Source: Gammaproteobacteria bacterium
GTDB lineage: Bacteria; Pseudomonadota; Gammaproteobacteria; SZUA-229
Direction of reading: 5' to 3'
DNA length: 5,154 nucleotides
Assembly: GCA_023136715.1 (NCBI GenBank)
Contig: JAGLQT010000152.1
Coordinates: forward strand, 1 to 5,154
Position numbers and translations under genes: made by a program
Notes under the pieces: model-generated
What the model saw: only the letters and a program-made list of their open reading frames with translations
What the model was told of the DNA's origin: nothing
Database searches by the model: none
Part shown: one piece after another, positions 1-5,154 of the stretch
Numbering within the stretch: position 1 is the stretch's first letter
Layout of the letters: each line of letters begins with the position of its first letter

Positions 1-828
1 ATGGCGAACCAGGTCAGAGCGAGAACTAATGAACTCATGGACTCGCAAAACCGATTGTTACAGCTGCTTGATCTTGATGATAGTGCCATTCTTTATTTCG
101 GCAGTGATAATGATGTTGTTTACTTCAACCGAAGTGCAGTAGATTTATTCGGTTACTCAAATGATGAAATGAGTGACATGGATTCAAAAGATTTGTTTTC
201 TGATGATATCGAGCGTCTGATGAAGGACTCAGTTTTTCAGAAACAGCAAATCGAGCTGCATTGTGTTCGTAACGATGGTGAGAAGGTTAAGTGTATAGCT
301 GTTATTCATGTGCTGGACGTGATGGGCGAATCAGGTTTTGCTATCGCACTGAACCCGGTGACCAATGATGGGCGTAGTAGTCAGAAGATGGAAGTAGTTG
401 AGGAATCTCTCAACAGCATTTTAGAACTGGCCAGAAAAAATCCTGGTCTGATGATGGGCCCCCTGGGTTCCCTATATTCAGAATCAGAGGATGAGAAGTC
501 CTTGTTGCGTGAGCAATGTGTCAATATTATGTGCACCGCGCTGGCTTGCTGGGAACATGATCTGGGCAGGAATAAACTGGATCTGGCCGAAGACAGTAAA
601 ATCTGGCAGGTCTATATCGATAAATCGACACCCACGACCCGGACGCTGGATAAGTACCTGAATATCGACAGCTGCCCGAAAAATCCTCGCAGTCAACGTG
701 TCATCGACACAGCCGAGTTTGTCTTGAGAGAAATGGGTTCAAAGACCTCAGAATCTCAGGCTAAACTGCTGTCTATGCTGGAAGAATTACGTTTGCTTAT
801 TTCAAGGATGAAAGTCAAAAATAAATAA
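1..828 (+). CDS. PAS-domain signalling protein with uncharacterised C-terminal helical domain (5' end probably outside window)
   Basis: The reading frame is open from base 1 and ends in TAA at 826-828, giving 275 residues. An ATG lies exactly at the window edge, but no upstream sequence is visible. The first 22 residues (RARTNELMDSQNRLLQLLD) look like a signalling coiled coil that normally joins an upstream domain to a PAS domain, so I treat the gene as probably 5'-partial. Residues about 22-120 fit a PAS fold: a DDSAILYFGSDNDVVYFNRS start, then NRSAVDLFGYSNDEM, and a later RNDGEKVKC strand. Residues about 165-245 form a second, mostly helical domain with the landmarks LACWEH, IWQVYID, TRTLDKYL and NPRSQRVIDTAEFVL. 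I have an impression of this pattern at the end of other proteobacterial PAS sensors, but cannot name a family. A short charged helix (about 248-272) closes the protein. There is no histidine-kinase, GGDEF, EAL or HTH signature, so the output is unknown. No transmembrane segment is visible. It is likely a cytoplasmic sensor or the tail of a larger one. Confidence 0.85.
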   Translation: MANQVRARTNELMDSQNRLLQLLDLDDSAILYFGSDNDVVYFNRSAVDLFGYSNDEMSDMDSKDLFSDDIERLMKDSVFQKQQIELHCVRNDGEKVKCIAVIHVLDVMGESGFAIALNPVTNDGRSSQKMEVVEESLNSILELARKNPGLMMGPLGSLYSESEDEKSLLREQCVNIMCTALACWEHDLGRNKLDLAEDSKIWQVYIDKSTPTTRTLDKYLNIDSCPKNPRSQRVIDTAEFVLREMGSKTSESQAKLLSMLEELRLLISRMKVKNK

Positions 829-916
829 CGCTCACCCAATAGTGATTCTCATTTTCAGGCTTTGACTTTCTGATTGCTTCGACAATAAAGATTTATCAAA
901 TTTTCTTCCGTTGTTT

Positions 917-1001
917 TTCGTCAAAATAACAATTTTCCGTATTTTAAGTGTTTGAAATACAAGGATATTATCTTCGTTTTAAATGCACGATTTTTGACGA
1001 A
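917..1001. repeat. Dispersed 10-bp inverted repeat in the upstream region
   Basis: TTCGTCAAAA at 917-926 and its exact reverse complement TTTTGACGAA at 992-1001. Their centres are 75 bp apart, close to seven helical turns. The second arm contains TTGACG, which resembles a -35 box. The arms flank the possible -10 hexamer TATTAT (966-971). The arrangement could be a pair of operator half-sites, but a 10-bp match in AT-rich DNA may also be chance. Confidence 0.35.
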
Positions 1002-1106
1002 CAAATAGCTGTAAATCTGCCTGCTATCTGTTTATTTTAGTCTCCGACGTTAAATCAATCCTGTCTGTTGCTTTGGCATGGTTAGTCATAAATGAAATTA
1101 AATTGT

Positions 1107-1110
1107 GGAG
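1107..1110 (+). promoter_or_regulatory. Ribosome binding site that decides the start of the DUF302-like gene
   Basis: GGAG lies 10 bases before the ATG at 1121. A TTG codon at 1073 would extend the same frame by 16 residues, but it has no purine-rich site before it, and the extra residues would precede an otherwise normal signal peptide. An ATG at 1116 is out of frame. The 1121 start is therefore preferred. Confidence 0.6.
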
Positions 1111-1120
1111 TCAAAATGAG

Positions 1121-2587
1121 ATGAAAAATAAAATTGAAAATAATGGTATTGGGCGCTGGGTGAAAAAGGCGTTGTGTGGTGGTGCTGTACTAGGTCTAGC
1201 TATGACTATGGGTGCAGGCTCAGCTTTGGCTGCTGGGCAGGGTAGTAGTAATGGTGCGCAAAGTCATGGTTTTGGATCTATGACGCCTTTCAGTCGTGTT
1301 GCCAAGGTGCCTGTAGTTAAAGTACAGGGTCAGATTGACTACAAAGCAACTTATGCCAAGGCGCGTGCTGCTTCATTGGCTATTGCGACTTATGTAGCTC
1401 GTACAGTAGAAGCTGATTTATTGGGTAGCGATGTTATCAAGGGTATAGACTGGAAACTGGGTGGTACTAGTAAACATTGTCTTGATAATCCAACGCTAGA
1501 CGGTGCCTGCTCAGATGAAGAGATTTCTCATAATGTGCTGATGATTCCTTCACCTGATCCTATTGATCCAACAGATGCGACTTATGTAGAAACAGGTGTT
1601 GTTACTAAACCCAATACTAAAAAAGGCAATGTGATTGAGTTCTGTAACAAGAAATATGCATCTATGGCTATGGGCGTGGCACCAATTATTGCTGACAAGC
1701 CTGTAGTAAATGGCTGGGCACATGCGCCAGCATTACCTTGTGAAGTATCTGTATGGAATGATGATCAGCACATTTATGTAGACATGCTTGATCCATCAGC
1801 AATATTCACTTTGTTCTTCAGTGACGTATTATTCAGTGCCGACATGCAGGATCCAGCATTTGCTGAAGCATTGTATGCTATGCCTCCACAGGTGAAGGGT
1901 GAAATCGTAGCGATTATCCATGCAGCTCTGGCTGACTTTGATCCAGATACGAAAGCAATGGATCAGAAGATTGGTCCTGTTTATAACTCAATTGAAGATA
2001 TCATCAAAGTAGTTGATGCATCTCCACTGGATTCTCCATATCTGCATATGATTTACACTAAGCAGGATGGTGGTTCATTCACTCAAACTGAATCAAAAAC
2101 AGTGGCTCAGACTATCATCAATACTATGAGTAAGCATGGTGACCCAGATGCGGGTACTCACCCAACTGTAATTAATGAAGATGGTGATACTCTGGATAGC
2201 ATCCTAAGTCCCAAGTCTAGCTGGCGTTCAGCTCGTATTGCGCCAATTACTATTCCTGGTAAGAACCACATCATCGAAGCATGTTCTCCAAAATATGCCA
2301 AGATGGCTATGGGCACAGGTCTGCATCACGTGAATGCGCTACCATGCGAGATCACTGTCAAGCTTCTTAGTAATGGTAGCCTGGCGATTAGCTATCTGGA
2401 TCCAGCGTTCATGTTGGGTGCGATGTTTGCTGATGTTGAGATGACTGATGATGAAAGAGCCGAGTTCTTTGCAATCACTGGTAAAATCAATACTGATTTA
2501 CAGAACATCGTAAAAGTTGCTCTGGATGTAAATCTGGGTATTGCGCTTAACGCTCCAACGCGTAAAGTTATCAATATGCTGCCTTAA
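1121..2587 (+). CDS. Exported protein with two DUF302-like modules, function unknown
   Basis: The 488-residue protein begins with a classical Sec signal peptide. It has a Lys/Arg-rich start (MKNK, GRWVKK), a hydrophobic stretch ALCGGAVLGLAMTM, and a probable signal peptidase I site after residue 37 (SALA, then AGQG), so it should be periplasmic or secreted. The mature protein holds two related modules at about residues 169-272 and 381-469. Both contain a Cys, then KYAxMAMG, then ALPCE(V/I)(S/T)V, and then LDP followed by a hydrophobic helix ending F(S/A)DV. The LPC plus strand plus DP pattern is what I recall of DUF302 domains, whose biochemical role is not established. Matching cysteines are C175/C207 in module 1 and C388/C409 in module 2. 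Module 1 has about 11 extra residues between them. A further pair, C120 and C130, lies before module 1. No catalytic motif, haem CxxCH or lipobox is present. An exported thioredoxin follows 103 bp downstream on the same strand, which fits a cysteine-containing exported substrate or partner, but this is inference. An alternative start at TTG 1073 is less likely. Confidence 0.88.
   Translation: MKNKIENNGIGRWVKKALCGGAVLGLAMTMGAGSALAAGQGSSNGAQSHGFGSMTPFSRVAKVPVVKVQGQIDYKATYAKARAASLAIATYVARTVEADLLGSDVIKGIDWKLGGTSKHCLDNPTLDGACSDEEISHNVLMIPSPDPIDPTDATYVETGVVTKPNTKKGNVIEFCNKKYASMAMGVAPIIADKPVVNGWAHAPALPCEVSVWNDDQHIYVDMLDPSAIFTLFFSDVLFSADMQDPAFAEALYAMPPQVKGEIVAIIHAALADFDPDTKAMDQKIGPVYNSIEDIIKVVDASPLDSPYLHMIYTKQDGGSFTQTESKTVAQTIINTMSKHGDPDAGTHPTVINEDGDTLDSILSPKSSWRSARIAPITIPGKNHIIEACSPKYAKMAMGTGLHHVNALPCEITVKLLSNGSLAISYLDPAFMLGAMFADVEMTDDERAEFFAITGKINTDLQNIVKVALDVNLGIALNAPTRKVINMLP
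1625..1936 (+). repeat. DUF302-like module 1 (coding repeat)
   Basis: Encodes the first module (residues about 169-272 from the 1121 start). Landmarks are VIEFCNKKYASMAMG, APALPCEVSV, MLDPSAIFTLFFSDV and a final amphipathic helix EIVAIIHAALAD. It matches module 2 in order and spacing of motifs. It is longer by an insertion between the two cysteines and another after FFSDV. Confidence 0.7.
2261..2527 (+). repeat. DUF302-like module 2 (coding repeat)
   Basis: Encodes the second module (residues about 381-469). Landmarks are IIEACSPKYAKMAMG, NALPCEITV, YLDPAFMLGAMFADV and a final helix LQNIVKVALD. The twelve bases coding MAMG are identical in both copies (ATGGCTATGGGC). Most other positions have diverged at the DNA level, so this is an old duplication rather than a recent one. 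Confidence 0.7.
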
Positions 2588-2623
2588 TCAGGATTTAATG
2601 AGTTAGTGGAACGACCTCTGGTG

Positions 2624-2635
2624 AATCTGCAGATT
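2624..2635. repeat. 12-bp perfect palindrome between the DUF302-like gene and the thioredoxin gene
   Basis: AATCTGCAGATT is its own reverse complement and lies in the 103-bp gap, 56 bases before the thioredoxin start. It has the symmetry of a dimeric regulator site. It has no loop and no T tract, so it is not a terminator. No known operator consensus is recognised. Confidence 0.35.
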
Positions 2636-2690
2636 AGCATTGCAGGTTTATCAGGGGTTAATTTAGGTTCACTGTATACTGGAAATAATT

Positions 2691-3173
2691 ATGATTAAGC
2701 CACTTACCTTTGTACTGATACTGCTGAGTTTGAGCATGCAGGTTCGAGCAGTTGATTATCAATTGCCTGACCTGGATGGGCAGATACAATCGCTGGATCA
2801 GTACAAAGGTAAGTGGCTTATCGTTAATTACTGGGCAACCTGGTGTGGTACATGCCTAAAAGAATTGCCCGACCTGATTTCATTGCACGAAGACCATAAG
2901 GATGGCGATATTGCTGTCGTTGGAGTCAACTTCGAGATGATTGAGCCTGACAGGTTGAAAGCCTTTGTGGCGAAGCATTCAATCCCTTATCCCATTTTAC
3001 GTACTGATCCTGTTCCGATGACGCCGCTCGGGCCAGTGCCCGCTCTGCCGGCTACCTATATTGTCGATCCCAGTGGAAAAGCAGTAGCAGGAGAGGTTGG
3101 CATCGTGACCCAGAAGAATCTGGAAGATTATATAGAAGGAAAAAGACTGGCAGATGATTCTGCCGGGACATAG
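2691..3173 (+). CDS. Exported TlpA/ResA-type thiol-disulfide oxidoreductase
   Basis: A 160-residue thioredoxin-fold protein of the TlpA/ResA/DsbE class, which exchange thiols and disulfides outside the cytoplasm. Residues 1-20 are a signal peptide (MIKPLTFVLILLSLSMQVRA, cut before VDY). With no further membrane segment, the mature enzyme is probably soluble in the periplasm. The active site is WCGTC at residues 51-55, preceded by IVNYWAT. The family's acidic residue follows at E58 (KELP). The cis-proline loop is ALPATYIVD with P120, followed by the DPSGK turn typical of the family. The length is normal. The ATG at 2691 has a weak GGAA 6 bases upstream. It lies 103 bp after the DUF302-like gene with no terminator between, so co-transcription is possible. 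The partner is unknown. Cytochrome c maturation (CcmG role) is possible for the fold, but no ccm gene is visible. Confidence 0.94.
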   Translation: MIKPLTFVLILLSLSMQVRAVDYQLPDLDGQIQSLDQYKGKWLIVNYWATWCGTCLKELPDLISLHEDHKDGDIAVVGVNFEMIEPDRLKAFVAKHSIPYPILRTDPVPMTPLGPVPALPATYIVDPSGKAVAGEVGIVTQKNLEDYIEGKRLADDSAGT

Positions 3174-3255
3174 TTATTTCAAGAGCTAATGTTTGCATGA
3201 GTTACGGCCGCAATGGCCTTGTTAAAACTGTGTGGTACTCCCCTCTTGAACTCGC

Positions 3256-3269
3256 TAGAATGCGTCCCC
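3256..3269 (+). promoter_or_regulatory. Probable grxD promoter: -10 box with GC-rich discriminator
   Basis: TAGAAT at 3256-3261 matches the sigma-70 -10 consensus in five of six positions. It is followed by GCGTCCCC, a GC-rich discriminator of the type seen in growth-rate or stringently controlled gammaproteobacterial promoters. The -35 region (near 3233-3238) is poor. Transcription would start near 3268 and leave a leader of about 40 bases before the grxD ATG, which fits well. Confidence 0.5.
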
Positions 3270-3309
3270 ATACAGTAATGACCATTAGATTTTATAGAAG
3301 AGGTGTTGA

Positions 3310-3627
3310 ATGGACGTTTTGGACAGAATTGATGAGCAGGTAAAGAATAACTCAGTGATGATCTACATGAAGGGGACACCGCAATTCCCTCAGTGTGGTT
3401 TTTCAGGTCGTACGGTTGAAGCGTTGAAACAGGTGGGTAAGGAATTCGCTTATTGCAATGTGCTGGCGGATCCGGAGATTTTTGAAAATCTGCCTCGCTA
3501 TGCTGACTGGCCAACTTTTCCACAGGTTTATGTGAAAGGTGAGTTGATCGGTGGCTGTGATATTACGCTTGAGATGTTCGATAGTGGTGATCTTAAAAAG
3601 ATGATTGATGAGGCTTCAGCGGCTTAG
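3310..3627 (+). CDS. grxD: Monothiol glutaredoxin, CGFS type (Grx4 family)
   Basis: A 105-residue single-domain monothiol glutaredoxin. These cytoplasmic proteins hold a [2Fe-2S] cluster with glutathione as a dimer and take part in iron-sulfur cluster transfer, often with BolA-type partners. The defining active site is CGFS at residues 29-32, preceded by MKGTPQFPQ with the glutathione-contacting Lys at 21. The second glutathione-binding element is WPTFPQVYV (67-75), and the third is GGCDI (81-85). All match the E. coli Grx4 pattern, although this copy is slightly shorter at the ends. The ATG at 3310 has a good ribosome site, GAGG at 3300-3303 with a 6-base gap. A separate promoter-like element and a 136-bp gap suggest transcription apart from the thioredoxin gene. 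The gene ends at TAG 3625-3627 and is closed by the terminator at 3672-3703. No key residue is missing. Confidence 0.97.
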   Translation: MDVLDRIDEQVKNNSVMIYMKGTPQFPQCGFSGRTVEALKQVGKEFAYCNVLADPEIFENLPRYADWPTFPQVYVKGELIGGCDITLEMFDSGDLKKMIDEASAA

Positions 3628-3671
3628 TGGTTGATGCTTGATTGTTGACTCATTGTTGAAATGACAAAATT

Positions 3672-3703
3672 AAAAACGCCACCGGAATCGGTGGCGTTTT
3701 TTT
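3672..3703. terminator. Bidirectional Rho-independent terminator between convergent genes
   Basis: A perfect 13-bp stem (3672-3684 pairing with 3689-3701) has a 4-base loop, GAAT. Its core is CGCCACCG/CGGTGGCG. A run of seven T follows on the plus strand (3697-3703). A run of five A precedes the core (3672-3676), giving a U tract on the minus strand too. It lies 44 bases after grxD and 23 bases after the stop of the converging response-regulator gene, so it can serve both. Confidence 0.93.
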
Positions 3704-3726
3704 ATATCTGTTAAATAGAGGTGTAA

Positions 3727-4677
3727 CTAACTAATAATGCTGTTATCGCCCTGGGCGATGGCTTTGGTCAGGTTGTTTTGTGTCAGTTCCAGCATTTCTG
3801 TGGAACTGATTACTTTTTCTTTGCCGTCGTAATAGTGCACGCCAATTGAACCGCTGATTTTGTAATCATTATTTTCGGTTTTAAAGGGACGCTGATTGAT
3901 GGCGGCCATAATTCTATCCAGTGCATTCATCTTGAAGCTGCCAAGCTGGGTGTGGTGCATGGCAATGCCGAAAATATCGTTGTCCAGACGGGTGATGACA
4001 TCGGTGGGGCGAACTGTGCGGCGTAGGCGACGATACATGCTGATCAGGATTTCATTCTTTACTGATTCTCCCGTTTCATCTTCAATTTGATCGAGATTAT
4101 TGAGCTTGATCATGGCCAGGCAGATGCCGCCATTGCGGGTAGAGGCTTCTTCCAGAATAGCGTCCAGTTCAGAGATCAGCATGCGTTCATTGCCCGCACC
4201 AGTTACTTCATCAATGAGTGCAGATTGCTGCAGGCGTTGAATGGTTTGTTCCATCTGACGTGAGGTTTCAAGAATGTCATTTTGCATCGCTGAGATACGA
4301 GCTGCGGCACTGACTCGTGCAGCCAGTTCGTGAGGGTTAGGCGGCTTACGCAGATAATCATCAACACCGTGTTCAAAGGCTTCCACCAGGTATTCGATAC
4401 CTTCATTGGCGGTGAATAGAATAATGGACGTGTAAATACCTTTTTCTTCATCATTCTGACGAATGCAGTCGGTCAGTTCCAGACCATTCATTTCCGGCAT
4501 CATCCAGTCGGCGAGTACCACATCGGCGGGTTTCTCTTCCAGCATTCGGAGGGCTTCATGGGCGCTATCAGCCAATCTGACTCCAGTATAGCCTGCTTTT
4601 TTTAGTGCTGACTTGACGACGATGCGGCTAAATTGCAGGTCGTCAACGATAATAATAGATAGATCTTTGTCGTTCAT
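3727..4677 (-). CDS. Response regulator: receiver domain plus degenerate GGDEF domain
   Basis: A 316-residue two-component response regulator. Residues about 5-125 are an intact receiver: acidic pair D12/D13, phospho-acceptor D57 in LADWMMPEMNG, T89 in ILFTA, and K111 in LRKPP. A coiled-coil linker (about 126-152) leads to a GGDEF-fold domain (about 153-312). That fold is recognisable from IDEVTGAGN, the SGSIGVHYYD strand and a final NNLTKAIAQGDNS helix. The catalytic signature, however, reads RLDNDIF (230-236) where active diguanylate cyclases have (G/S)GDEF. The metal-binding DxD-type segment is also altered to IKLNNLDQI (190-198). Synthesis of cyclic di-GMP is therefore very unlikely. Such domains may bind nucleotide or act in protein contacts or dimerisation. 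No EAL domain or DNA-binding domain is present. The ATG at 4677 has only a weak purine-rich site. The gene converges on grxD and is followed by the shared terminator. No cognate kinase is in the window. Confidence 0.94.
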   Translation of the reverse strand: MNDKDLSIIIVDDLQFSRIVVKSALKKAGYTGVRLADSAHEALRMLEEKPADVVLADWMMPEMNGLELTDCIRQNDEEKGIYTSIILFTANEGIEYLVEAFEHGVDDYLRKPPNPHELAARVSAAARISAMQNDILETSRQMEQTIQRLQQSALIDEVTGAGNERMLISELDAILEEASTRNGGICLAMIKLNNLDQIEDETGESVKNEILISMYRRLRRTVRPTDVITRLDNDIFGIAMHHTQLGSFKMNALDRIMAAINQRPFKTENNDYKISGSIGVHYYDGKEKVISSTEMLELTQNNLTKAIAQGDNSIIS

Positions 4678-4739
4678 GGATGTTTTTCTTTTAATTGTTT
4701 ACCCTTACTCATCAATGAGCGCAGGTTCGTATTACCCTA

Positions 4740-4768
4740 ATAATAACGGCTTATTCTTAATATAACAA
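4740..4768 (-). promoter_or_regulatory. Probable sigma-70 promoter of the response-regulator gene
   Basis: Read on the minus strand, TTGTTA (4763-4768) is the -35 box with four of six consensus bases. TATTAT (4740-4745) is the -10 box with five of six, and the spacer is exactly 17 bp. Transcription would begin near 4733, about 55 bases before the ATG. The -35 box overlaps a 10-bp palindrome, CAAAGCTTTG (4766-4775), which could be a regulator site or chance. Confidence 0.55.
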
Positions 4769-4791
4769 AGCTTTGGTTATTGTGTAGAAAA

Positions 4792-5154
4792 TTAGCTCCA
4801 AACCTGACCAGATGTATCCGTCCAGCGATTAACGATGGCGCAAAATAATTCAGCCGTTTGTTTGGCGTCGTAAAGTGCTGAATGTGCCTGCTCGTTATCC
4901 CAGGGTAGGCCAGCGGCCTGAGCAGCCCGTGAAAGCACAGTTTGACCATAAGCCAGGCCGGATAGGCTGACCGTATCAAAAATGCTGAAAGGATGAAACG
5001 GGTTGCGGGCAACCTTGCACCTTGTTGCCGCAGCATTAATAAAATTCAGATCCATGATGGTGTTGTGGCCGACCATGATGGCGCGGTGGCAACCGTTCTT
5101 TTTCATGCATTTGCTGGAAAATTTAAACAGGCCACGAATGGCGTCATCTTCTGG
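4792..5154 (-). CDS. rnt: Ribonuclease T, C-terminal part (gene continues past the window edge)
   Basis: RNase T is a DEDDh-family 3'-5' exoribonuclease that works as a dimer in tRNA end turnover and in the final trimming of tRNA, 5S and 23S rRNA. The frame is open from base 5154 to the stop at 4792-4794, so 120 residues of a protein usually a little over 200 long are present. Visible landmarks are GCHRAIMVGHN followed by the Exo II aspartate in TIMDLNF, then the RNase T signature RNPFHPFSIFDT, then LAYGQTVLSRAAQAAG. The Exo III motif AHSALYDAKQTAELFC carries the catalytic His and Asp, and NRWTD closes the conserved part. The segment before the internal Met at 5106 (PEDDAIRGLFKFSSKC) aligns with the same region of E. 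coli RNase T, so that Met is not the start. The Exo I residues lie outside the window. The response-regulator gene follows on the same strand after 114 bp with its own likely promoter. No clear terminator separates the two. Confidence 0.95.
   Translation of the reverse strand, partial: PEDDAIRGLFKFSSKCMKKNGCHRAIMVGHNTIMDLNFINAAATRCKVARNPFHPFSIFDTVSLSGLAYGQTVLSRAAQAAGLPWDNEQAHSALYDAKQTAELFCAIVNRWTDTSGQVWS

Larger units (their letters stand above)
829..1120. other. AT-rich intergenic region upstream of the DUF302-like gene
   Basis: About 290 bp without a supportable gene. It is clearly more AT-rich than the flanking coding DNA. I find no GC-rich hairpin with a T tract to terminate the upstream gene. 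It holds a dispersed 10-bp inverted repeat (917-926 and 992-1001), listed separately, and a TATTAT hexamer at 966-971 that could be a -10 box but has only a poor -35 partner. Its length and composition suit a regulatory leader for the gene starting at 1121. No riboswitch or RNA gene is recognisable by eye. Confidence 0.5.

Noticed and set aside
862..890. TTGACT at 862-867 as a -35 box
   Set aside because: The best downstream hexamers match the -10 consensus in only about three positions.
994..1022. TTGACG as a -35 box for the DUF302-like gene
   Set aside because: No -10-like hexamer occurs 15-19 bases downstream (1015-1024 reads ATCTGCCTGC).
1073..1120. TTG start at 1073 for the DUF302-like gene
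   Set aside because: It lacks a ribosome site and adds 16 residues before a normal signal peptide; the ATG at 1121 has GGAG at suitable spacing.
2675..2680. TATACT as a -10 box for the thioredoxin gene
   Set aside because: No -35 partner, and transcription would begin only a few bases before the ATG, losing most of the ribosome site.
3204..3222. GGCC-GCAAT-GGCC hairpin after the thioredoxin gene as a terminator
   Set aside because: The stem is only 4 bp and no T tract follows.
3179..3523. Minus-strand open frame overlapping grxD
   Set aside because: It lies opposite the well-supported grxD gene, has low-complexity composition and matches no family I recognise.
4203..4454. Second minus-strand frame inside the response-regulator gene
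   Set aside because: A shadow frame within an intact receiver and GGDEF coding region.
4766..4785. Palindrome CAAAGCTTTG and flanks as the rnt terminator
   Set aside because: The stem is AT-rich with no loop and no U tract after it on the minus strand.
4737..5036. Alternative minus-strand frame overlapping rnt
   Set aside because: It is out of frame with the clear RNase T sequence and shows no recognisable motif.

Overview
The window looks like chromosomal DNA from a gammaproteobacterium of moderate G+C. The best evidence is a clear RNase T fragment, since that enzyme is essentially confined to Gammaproteobacteria, together with a CGFS-type glutaredoxin (GrxD/Grx4). Spacing, promoters and terminators are ordinary. 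I see no transposase, integrase, CRISPR array, tRNA, rRNA or phage gene.

Layout, left to right. (1) 1-828 (+): the C-terminal part, or all, of a PAS-domain signalling protein. It ends in an uncharacterised helical domain rather than a kinase or cyclase. (2) 829-1120: an AT-rich intergenic region of about 290 bp with a widely spaced 10-bp inverted repeat. (3) 1121-2587 (+): a large exported protein containing two diverged copies of a DUF302-like module. This is the least understood gene here. (4) 2691-3173 (+): a short exported TlpA-type thioredoxin. (5) 3310-3627 (+): monothiol glutaredoxin grxD with its own promoter. (6) 3672-3703: a strong bidirectional terminator. (7) 3727-4677 (-): a response regulator with a receiver domain and a GGDEF domain whose active site is ruined. 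(8) 4792-5154 (-): the 3' part of rnt (RNase T), cut by the window edge.

Functionally, the right half (grxD and rnt) is housekeeping: iron-sulfur handling and RNA maturation. From memory, these genes also lie near each other in Pseudomonas-type genomes. The response regulator between them is a signalling insert. The left half is more specific. The exported DUF302-type protein has Cys residues at matching positions in its two modules, and an exported thiol reductase follows it on the same strand. This suggests, but does not prove, a periplasmic thiol or metal-related pair. No recognised defence or mobile system is present. The best candidate for something undescribed is the duplicated DUF302 protein with its TlpA partner, followed by the orphan C-terminal domain of the PAS protein.
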